Below are positions 1 through 4,313 of a stretch of DNA of 5,657 nucleotides, one piece after another. A program made the translations under genes and the position numbers. The first letter of the stretch is position 1, and each line of letters begins with the position of its first letter. The notes beneath the pieces were generated by a model. That model ran no database searches and was not told the origin of the DNA. It worked only from the letters and a program-made list of their open reading frames with translations. Source of the DNA: Micrococcales bacterium (GTDB taxonomy: Bacteria; Actinomycetota; Actinomycetes; Actinomycetales; Dermatophilaceae); the NCBI GenBank assembly GCA_003157445.1, contig PMJN01000186.1:1-5657 (forward strand), written 5' to 3'.

Positions 1-24
1 CGCCGGACGCCGGACGCCGGACGC
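1..24. repeat. 7-bp tandem repeat, CGCCGGA x3.4
   Basis: Three perfect copies of CGCCGGA (1-7, 8-14, 15-21) plus a partial CGC occupy the left edge, so the array may continue outside the window. Because 7 is not a multiple of 3, copies cycle through frames. In one frame the array ends in a TGA at 25-27, so it could be the tail of an upstream gene. It could equally be an intergenic microsatellite. Nothing else about its role can be seen. Confidence 0.8.
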
Positions 25-55
25 TGAGTCTCCTGTCTGCTCATCGACAGCCCAC

Positions 56-83
56 TTGATGTGGGTATGACGGGTAATACTAT
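56..83 (+). promoter_or_regulatory. Candidate sigma-70-type promoter of the AbrB-like gene
   Basis: A TTGATG -35 box (56-61), a 16-nt spacer and a TACTAT -10 box (78-83) lie 42 nt before the AbrB-like start codon. The stretch is clearly more AT-rich than its surroundings. The -35 box sits inside a perfect small inverted repeat, CCCAC (51-55) and GTGGG (61-65). An overlapping alternative -10 (TAATAC, 75-80) has a poorer spacer. The call rests on hexamer match and position only. Confidence 0.45.
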
Positions 84-108
84 TCATACATAGAACTCCA
101 AGTATGAA
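65..108. promoter_or_regulatory. Candidate operator: three alternating GTATGA motifs
   Basis: GTATGA (65-70), its reverse complement TCATAC (84-89) and GTATGA again (102-107) follow each other with centres 19 and 18 bp apart. The second and third extend to a perfect 7-bp inverted repeat, TTCATAC (83-89) and GTATGAA (102-108), with 12 bp between. The set spans the promoter spacer, the -10 box and the region just before the ribosome binding site. AbrB/MazE-type proteins are known to bind and repress their own promoters, in mazEF through an alternating palindrome. The inference is autoregulation by the downstream gene product. Confidence 0.5.
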
Positions 109-125
109 AGGGAGGCAGAATCGAT

Positions 126-371
126 ATGGCGCAGAAGACAGGCTTCCTCGGCTCGGCAACTGTTGGCACGAAAGGACAGATCGTCATTCCGGCAGATGCT
201 CGTGAGGCGATGCAGATCAAGGAAGGCGACAAGGTGGTGGTCCTTCGTGGCCCGCGTGAAGGCAGCGTGCTCGTGTTTCGTGTGGACTCGTTCGACGTGC
301 TCCTGCAGAAAGCAGGGATTGCCGACGACGAACGCACCACTGTGGCTGCGGCGCACAAGCCAACGAGGTAG
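126..371 (+). CDS. AbrB/MazE/SpoVT-family DNA-binding protein
   Basis: An 81-residue protein with a swapped-hairpin AbrB domain. Residues 9-53 hold the family signature: GSATVGTKGQIVIPADAR (9-26), then an amphipathic stretch and KEGDKVVVL (32-40). The family forms dimers that bind DNA through interleaved beta-hairpins, acting as transition-state regulators or as antitoxin/autorepressors. Residues 54-81 form a short hydrophilic tail containing a helix-like FDVLLQKAGI. The ATG at 126 is supported by AAGGGAGG at 108-115 with a 10-nt spacer. The promoter carries alternating motifs that could be its own target. No toxin gene follows, and the strand downstream carries no supported gene, so an antitoxin role is not shown. 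This type is also found as a stand-alone regulator beside transport genes. The gene and fold are quite certain; the regulatory targets are not. Confidence 0.9.
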   Translation: MAQKTGFLGSATVGTKGQIVIPADAREAMQIKEGDKVVVLRGPREGSVLVFRVDSFDVLLQKAGIADDERTTVAAAHKPTR

Positions 372-483
372 AGGCGCTCGCATCCTGTCGGAGCGTGGCT
401 TCTCGCTTATGCACAAAGGAGCAATGACTGAACGCATCTGAGCCAAGCCCGGGTGTCCGTAGGGCGATTCTGTTTGACTTGCC

Positions 484-568
484 TCTGCGTGTTCGAGGCG
501 GTAGCCGAGGCCGGGTTCGGTGACCAGGTGCCGCGAATAGGCTGGTTCGGGCGTCGCAGGTGCCGCCA
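484..568 (-). pseudogene. kdpE: Remnant of a KdpE-like response regulator (C-terminal end)
   Basis: On the minus strand, 539 down to 492 translates as YSRHLVTEPGLGYRLE, the almost invariant end of the winged-helix DNA-binding domain of KdpE/OmpR-type response regulators. KdpE pairs with the KdpD sensor kinase and activates the Kdp potassium transporter operon. In a different frame just upstream, 568-551 reads WRHLRR, matching the LRRKLE helix that normally precedes it. A short deletion of about 10 nt near 550 would explain the lost residues and the frame change. No receiver domain or remaining winged helix is visible further upstream, only stop codons. The rest of the frame stays open into the AbrB-like gene on the other strand, which I take as coincidence. 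No kdpABCD gene is in the window. The fragment is short but the motif is highly specific. Confidence 0.6.
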
Positions 569-625
569 GCAGTGGTCGTCTGAGTCATGGTCGTGGCTCT
601 TTCAGCAGTCTCACGTTCAACCCAG

Positions 626-660
626 CCTGAGCGACCTCAGGGCGCGCCACTTCAGGTCGC
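626..660 (-). terminator. Candidate terminator: two overlapping hairpins
   Basis: GCGACCT (631-637) and AGGTCGC (654-660) form a perfect 7-bp stem around a GGCGCGCC core (641-648). CCTGAG (626-631) and CTCAGG (636-641) form a second, mutually exclusive 6-bp stem with a 4-nt loop. The structures lie about 40 nt after the amidohydrolase stop on the minus strand. No U-tract follows, as is common for actinobacterial terminators. Position is the main support. Confidence 0.35.
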
Positions 661-698
661 CAACCGCATCCGACGGAGAAACCCCTGGGCCAACCGGT

Positions 699-2165
699 TC
701 AGAGTGCGTTGTGCGTGAAGCGGCCGCCGAGTAGCGTCGCGGCCACGGGCATGCGTCTCAGGTCGGCCACGGATGCGGCGAACGGATCCATCTCACAGAT
801 CGCCAGGTCGGCCACGTCCCCGACGGCGACCACGTGTCGTCCGCGCGCAGACGCGGCAAGGGCTGACTGTCGGGAAATGGCCTGCTCGGCGTGCCACGGT
901 TGCCGACCATCCCGCGCGCGGCCGACGGCAGCAGCCATGGTCACCCAGGGATCGAGTGGTGCCACCGGGGCATCGGAACCGAGCGAAAGTACAACCCCCG
1001 CGTTCAGGAGGCTGGCGTACATGAACGCCCGTTCGGTGCGCCCGTCCCAATAGTGGTCGGCGACGTCGCGATCATCCATGGCGTGTTCGGGCTGCACGCT
1101 GGCCACCACACCGAGTTTCGCGAAGCGTGCAATGTCTGCCGCCGCAAGCAACTGTGCGTGTTCGATGCTTCCACTGCAGCCAAGCTCCTCGAAGGCGTCA
1201 AGGGCTATGCCGTTGGCGTGATCGCCGATGGCGTGCACTGCCGGGCGAATCCCAGCCTGGGTCGCCATGCGCATGCTTGAAAGTAATTGGTCCTTCGACA
1301 GCGTGGGTAGCCCGTGTGAAGCGTCCCGGCCTTTCAGCCCTGGGTATTCGTCGAAGCAATACGCCGTCCGGGTGTTGAGCGAGCCGTCGCTGATGACCTT
1401 GTACGGACCAACCGTGAGTAACCCGTCGGTGCCATCAATGACAGCGCCGGAGCGAAGCCCCAGACCCACCGCGCGATCTAAGTGTTCGGTGTAGATGCCG
1501 AACTCGACCCGCAGGGCATCAGTGCCGGCCGCGATTCGGCGCACCCAAGGATCGAGAGACCACGTCATCTCCAGATCGACGATTCCCACTACGCCACGAG
1601 ATGCTGCCAGCTGGGCCGCCTCGTGGACCCAGCTGTCCATCACCAGGTCGGCAACGGTGTCAAGGGCACGCAGAACGGCGAAACTGTCGTCCTCGCAGAG
1701 CAACCCGGTCGGATGATCCGCAAAGCCGTATCGCGCCAGTGCCATCGAGTTCAGCCAGCAGGAGTGCAGGTCACCACTGACCAAGACCACCGAGATGGCG
1801 CCGGCCGCCGCGTCCAGCAGTTCACGCCTCGGCGCATCCGGCCACAGCGCGTCACGAAAGCCGAACCCGATCAGACTCTCGCCTACTGGGATGGCGGCTG
1901 CTCGTTCTGCTACCAGAATGGCCGTGCCGACCGCGGATACCGCGGTCGACACGTCCAGTCGCCTCGCGGTCTGGGCCCACTGGCTGAAGTGAACATGGTT
2001 GTCCCAGAGGCCCGGGATCAGCCAGCGTTCACCGAGGTCGATCGTCTCTATCGGAGCTATCGACGCATCGATGGACCCGATCCGTCGAATCGTCCCGTCG
2101 ATGACTTCGACGTTGACGATCTCCTCACTTCCGGGCAGTCGTCCGTTGCGCAGGATGAACCTCAA
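699..2165 (-). CDS. YtcJ-like metal-dependent amidohydrolase (Amidohydro_3)
   Basis: A 488-residue amidohydrolase-superfamily enzyme of the YtcJ / N-substituted formamide deformylase group, expected to be a cytosolic hydrolase of an amide or similar C-N bond. Visible motifs are HVH at 57-59 for metal binding after the N-terminal beta-sandwich strand, DLHSCWLNSMAL at 132-143, GPYKVISDGS at 253-262 with the bridging-type Lys256, HAIGD at 311-315, EHAQ at 335-338 and GSDAPVAPLDP at 396-406 with the catalytic-type Asp398. Length is near the low end for the family but no motif is missing. The start is TTG at 2165. There is no ATG or GTG between it and an in-frame stop five codons upstream, and TTG overlaps the preceding ORF's TGA (TTGA), which fits translational coupling. 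No strong ribosome binding site precedes it. Substrate is unknown. The gene is last in a leftward group that begins with a GNAT acetyltransferase. Confidence 0.9.
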   Translation of the reverse strand: MRFILRNGRLPGSEEIVNVEVIDGTIRRIGSIDASIAPIETIDLGERWLIPGLWDNHVHFSQWAQTARRLDVSTAVSAVGTAILVAERAAAIPVGESLIGFGFRDALWPDAPRRELLDAAAGAISVVLVSGDLHSCWLNSMALARYGFADHPTGLLCEDDSFAVLRALDTVADLVMDSWVHEAAQLAASRGVVGIVDLEMTWSLDPWVRRIAAGTDALRVEFGIYTEHLDRAVGLGLRSGAVIDGTDGLLTVGPYKVISDGSLNTRTAYCFDEYPGLKGRDASHGLPTLSKDQLLSSMRMATQAGIRPAVHAIGDHANGIALDAFEELGCSGSIEHAQLLAAADIARFAKLGVVASVQPEHAMDDRDVADHYWDGRTERAFMYASLLNAGVVLSLGSDAPVAPLDPWVTMAAAVGRARDGRQPWHAEQAISRQSALAASARGRHVVAVGDVADLAICEMDPFAASVADLRRMPVAATLLGGRFTHNAL

Positions 2166-2299
2166 CGACCGAGCCGATCATGCACGCCCAGCATCTGGTT
2201 GGCCAAGAGCGGAATCGCATCCGCCCCATCGCCCTTGAGGTCGGCGGTGACGCTCCGGGTGGGCGATGGATCGCAAGACGGCCGTGTAGTCTGCGCCAT
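2162..2299 (-). CDS. Small ORF (45 aa) coupled to the amidohydrolase
   Basis: I do not recognise this ORF. It starts with ATG at 2299, 4 nt after the stop of the preceding ORF, and its TGA overlaps the amidohydrolase TTG start (TTGA). The last 30 codons have strongly GC-rich third positions and a protein-like composition ending LLANQMLGVHDRLGR. The first 15 residues, rich in Pro, Thr and Ser, look less like coding sequence. No ribosome binding site is obvious, so it would depend on readthrough or reinitiation. It may instead be the C-terminal tail of a longer gene whose front part has been lost or frameshifted, with translation coupling preserved. I favour a gene remnant that still serves as a coupling segment. 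Confidence 0.4.
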   Translation of the reverse strand: MAQTTRPSCDPSPTRSVTADLKGDGADAIPLLANQMLGVHDRLGR

Positions 2300-2303
2300 C
2301 AGG

Positions 2304-2531
2304 TCACGACCCGAGATTCATGCCGGCTTTGTCAACGGCACAGTCAGCCTTGTAGCAAAGAAATACGTCAATGCCATCGTCGATGCAAGATTCGCCACTG
2401 AGGCAGCCTGCTGCGGCAGCGACCGCGCGGACGCAGTTCAACTGAACCGGCTCAATGAAGTTGGTCTTGCGATGTGGCAGTCCTCGAACAGGAGGCCGCG
2501 AAGGGAGCAGCAACTCCTGTGCCGATGACAT
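2304..2531 (-). pseudogene. Truncated DUF4365-like ORF (75 aa)
   Basis: The ATG at 2531 has AGGA at 2539-2542 with a 7-nt spacer, a good start signal. After a Pro/Arg-rich leader (residues 10-24), residues 25-42 (FIEPVQLNCVRAVAAAAG) and 50-62 (IDDGIDVFLCYKA) match, from memory, the opening of DUF4365-type proteins. In these a helix with a conserved alanine-rich end is followed by a D-G-I-D strand of a nuclease-like fold. In the family this is followed by a QLKAT-type strand and over 100 more residues. Here the frame instead ends at residue 75 (NLGS-stop), just where that strand should be. I infer a front fragment of such a gene, cut short by a frameshift or deletion. DUF4365 proteins are of unknown or nuclease-like function. 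It could also be a genuine short protein. Confidence 0.4.
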
Positions 2532-2565
2532 GACCGGATCCTACCGTTGCCCACCGACCGCTCGC

Positions 2566-2799
2566 TCATCTTCCGCGTGCAATCCGCGGGAGACCACACC
2601 ACTGCCGGGCATGGTCGCTGCCGTTGCCGTTGTGATCCGACAGGTGATCTGAGACGTTTTCCTGCCAGCTGATCTGCGATTTGTGGTCTGGGAAACTGAT
2701 GTGGCGTTCCACGGTCGCTGTCACTTGATGCTGCAAGACCACCGCCGTGCAAACCTGGGTGCCGCCCGTCCACTCGCGGCCGTCGTAGTGCCTCGTCAC
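2566..2799 (-). CDS. Hypothetical small protein (77 aa) overlapping the GNAT stop
   Basis: I do not recognise this protein. Its GTG start (2799-2797) overlaps the GNAT gene's TGA in the classic GTGA arrangement, which is the strongest reason to believe in it. Third codon positions are GC-rich over the first 60 codons. The N-terminal part contains GREWTGG (7-13) and an alternating hydrophobic stretch, TAVVLQHQVTATVE (18-31), that could form beta strands. The middle is rich in His, Asp, Ser and Asn (DHLSDHNGNGSDH). There is no signal peptide or membrane segment. The last dozen residues look like unselected reading, so the true gene may have been longer and lost its end. The next ORF starts 34 nt downstream. 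Confidence 0.42.
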   Translation of the reverse strand: MTRHYDGREWTGGTQVCTAVVLQHQVTATVERHISFPDHKSQISWQENVSDHLSDHNGNGSDHARQWCGLPRIARGR

Positions 2800-3905
2800 A
2801 AGTCGTCGGCGCGGGCGTCAGGTGACTTGGTCTTGCCTACCGGCAGGTCGCGGTGCCACGACTGGGTGATGTACGACGTGCGGAAACCGGTGGAGGTGTA
2901 GAGATCGACGGCACCTGTGGGCGAGTCGGCGTCAACCTCGAGCCCGACGCGGTCGCGGCCGCGCTCGGCGGCGTCAACGATAACCGTGTTGAGAAGCGAC
3001 CGGGCGACGCCGCGTCCACGGGCGGACCGCAGCACGCCGAGATAGGCGACGTAACTGCCTCCGGGGGCGTCGCCATCGCCGGGCGAAGCCGTGGCCAAGA
3101 GCACTCCAGCAGGCGACGGAGCGGCAGCAGAGTCGTCGACCAGCTCGGCGATCCACCAATGGTCCCAGCGGTGCCCTGGATCCTCGCGCAGCCGCGAGCA
3201 GAACTCGTCGAACGGCTCGAAGTGATAGTTGAAGTGGTCGGTGAACGCCTCCTCGAGGACATCGTGCACCGTGATGAGGTCATCCTGCTCCGGCATGCCG
3301 TCGGCTGCCCTGCTGACCCGCCGAACGACGACGGCCGGATCCAGTTCGGGGGAAGGGTCCGCATCCGCCGGCGTGACCGGGCGGGTCATCTGTAACCAGG
3401 TCCGGGTGTGCGTGAAGCCGGCGCGGGCGAGCCAGCGCTTCTGTCTCGCGTCCTCGTCGAAGGCGCCACTGTCCATCTGGGTGACGTCCAGGCCATGCTC
3501 GAGCGCGAGGTGGGCGGATTCGCCTGCGGTCCATGCGAACAGAGCGTCGGCGCTCTTGTCGGCCGTATCCGCATCGAGTCCGGGGTCCACCACGACGGAG
3601 ACGAGCACGCGCCCGGCAGCCCGGTCGTGCACCGTCGCCCAGCCCCGCGCTCTTGCCGCCTCATCGCGTAGCACTAGGTGACGGTGGGTCTGCATACCCT
3701 TCGCACTGAGATCGGCGTCGACGACGGCTCGGGTCGTTGATGACCGGCCACGAGCGACAACCTCATGGCGGTTCAGAAGGGCGTGCAGGTCGGCTGCGTC
3801 GACAGCCTGTGGGGTGACGGAAACCCAACCCGGCGGCAGTGCCACGGGCTCGATCTCCTGGCGGTAGGAGGAGGAAACGGAACGAGAGTCGGTCTGGGGC
3901 TTCAT
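2796..3905 (-). CDS. Two-domain GNAT-family N-acetyltransferase
   Basis: A 369-residue protein with two GNAT-fold halves joined near residue 180. The C-terminal half is the intact one. It has strand SYVAYLGVL (294-302), the acetyl-CoA pyrophosphate loop RSARGRGVARSLL (303-315) matching the R/Q-x-x-G-x-G/A pattern, and DSPTGAVDLYTSTGF (327-341) with Tyr336 in the usual general-acid position. The N-terminal half keeps the strand pattern but has no glycine loop (VVDPGLDADTADK, 105-117), so it is probably structural. The layout resembles mycothiol-synthase-like tandem GNATs, but the acceptor substrate cannot be read from sequence. The frame stays open upstream to 4097; I chose ATG 3905 because homologous-looking sequence begins there and the extension is Arg/Cys-rich and unlike protein. 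No good ribosome binding site precedes it, and GACAAT at 3917-3912 would allow a leaderless start. It heads the leftward gene group. Confidence 0.88.
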   Translation of the reverse strand: MKPQTDSRSVSSSYRQEIEPVALPPGWVSVTPQAVDAADLHALLNRHEVVARGRSSTTRAVVDADLSAKGMQTHRHLVLRDEAARARGWATVHDRAAGRVLVSVVVDPGLDADTADKSADALFAWTAGESAHLALEHGLDVTQMDSGAFDEDARQKRWLARAGFTHTRTWLQMTRPVTPADADPSPELDPAVVVRRVSRAADGMPEQDDLITVHDVLEEAFTDHFNYHFEPFDEFCSRLREDPGHRWDHWWIAELVDDSAAAPSPAGVLLATASPGDGDAPGGSYVAYLGVLRSARGRGVARSLLNTVIVDAAERGRDRVGLEVDADSPTGAVDLYTSTGFRTSYITQSWHRDLPVGKTKSPDARADDL

Positions 3906-3968
3906 CCCACGATTGTCCCGCACCTCGCTGCACCTCGTTGCACCTCGCCACGCGTCGCATCGGCGACG
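3906..3968 (-). promoter_or_regulatory. GNAT leader: triple 10-bp repeat and hairpin
   Basis: On the plus strand GCACCTCG recurs exactly every 10 bp (3920-3927, 3930-3937, 3940-3947), giving three phased CGAGGTGC units on the coding strand. Immediately upstream (coding sense) is a perfect hairpin, CGTCGC (3953-3958) with GCGACG (3963-3968). Downstream, GACAAT (3917-3912) lies 6 nt before the ATG, the geometry of a leaderless actinobacterial -10 box. Helically phased repeats over a promoter suggest a regulator site. The repeats are also Shine-Dalgarno-like (GAGGTG), but the nearest ends 16 nt from the ATG, which is too far. Confidence 0.35.
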
Positions 3969-4239
3969 GACGCGGAGTGCCGGCGCATGCACCGGGCAGG
4001 AACCCACCAGTGCAACCCACTTAGGGCGCGGCGGGAAGGTTCCGGCGGCCAAACGCTCAGGCGCAGGCCCAGAGTGTCCACAGGGGAAAGTCAGCAACCA
4101 GCGCGGCGGGATCGGCTTTCGGTGCAGGCATATCCGAGGCTGGGACGATCGCTGAACTCGCCTTCGGCTGGCAGGACTCTGTAGGTGTCCGCTTCCTTAT
4201 CAGCTGGCTGGTTGCGTGCAATCAGTCCTGCAGTTCGCC

Positions 4240-4285
4240 ACTGACCGAGACGTCCGCTGCTCCGCCTGAGCACGTCTCGGTCAGT
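4240..4285 (-). terminator. Strong hairpin terminator after phospholipase C
   Basis: ACTGACCGAGACGT (4240-4253) and ACGTCTCGGTCAGT (4272-4285) are perfect 14-bp inverted repeats. The 18-nt loop contains a further small stem, GCTC (4259-4262) with GAGC (4268-4271). The structure starts 28 nt after the phospholipase stop on the minus strand. There is no U-tract, consistent with actinobacterial intrinsic terminators. It separates the phospholipase from the GNAT gene group, so these are probably separate transcripts. Confidence 0.7.
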
Positions 4286-4313
4286 AAGTCCGCGATATCC
4301 AAACCATCGTGGG

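Larger units (their letters stand above)
372..698. other. 327-bp gap between converging genes, with decayed sequence
   Basis: The AbrB-like gene and the amidohydrolase gene converge here. No intact gene is supported. A weak hairpin, CGCTC (375-379) with GAGCG (391-395), follows the AbrB stop. AAAGGAG precedes a five-codon reading frame at 424-441, but the spacer is only 2 nt, so I do not call it. On the minus strand around 484-568 there is a recognisable KdpE-like fragment (separate entry). A pair of overlapping inverted repeats lies at 626-660. The open plus-strand frame across 453-734 is opposite the fragment and has no family-like content. Confidence 0.6.
3906..4313. other. 408-bp gap between the GNAT and phospholipase C genes
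   Basis: No coding region is supported here. The GNAT-proximal part has the phased repeats and hairpin described separately. The 3970-4235 stretch shows only open frames without family-like content on either strand. It also holds an 8-bp inverted repeat, GCAGGACT (4171-4178) with AGTCCTGC (4224-4231). The far end carries the strong 14-bp inverted repeat that I assign as a terminator. The GNAT promoter must lie in this gap if the gene has its own. Confidence 0.55.

Noticed and set aside
424..441. Five-codon frame (MTERI) after AAAGGAG
   Set aside because: The spacer is only 2 nt, too short for good initiation, and the peptide is too short to judge.
84..446. 120-codon open frame on the minus strand
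   Set aside because: It covers the AbrB-like gene antisense. Its only meaningful part is the kdpE-like piece upstream of its first start codon, reported separately.
455..481. Plus-strand VRRAILFDL reading, like the start of a HAD-type phosphatase
   Set aside because: The frame lacks the following DGT motif and stops within 50 nt; the opposite strand gives a much more specific match.
453..734. 93-codon plus-strand frame after the AbrB-like gene, as a possible toxin
   Set aside because: It has no ribosome binding site, a low-complexity Ser/Arg/Trp-rich product, runs into the amidohydrolase gene antisense and lies opposite the kdpE remnant.
1482..2528. 348-codon open frame on the plus strand
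   Set aside because: It is antisense to the well-supported amidohydrolase and the small ORFs, has no family-like motifs, and owes its length to GC-rich third positions on the other strand.
4074..4082. GTGTCCACA, one mismatch from an actinobacterial DnaA box
   Set aside because: It is a single site with no cluster, no AT-rich region and no dnaA/dnaN genes nearby.
3906..4097. 64-residue N-terminal extension of the GNAT frame
   Set aside because: It is Arg/Cys/Pro-rich, crosses the repeats and hairpin, and precedes the point where normal GNAT-like sequence starts.
4171..4231. 8-bp inverted repeat GCAGGACT/AGTCCTGC, 45 nt apart
   Set aside because: It is long-spaced and short enough to occur by chance, with no promoter or gene boundary to give it a role.
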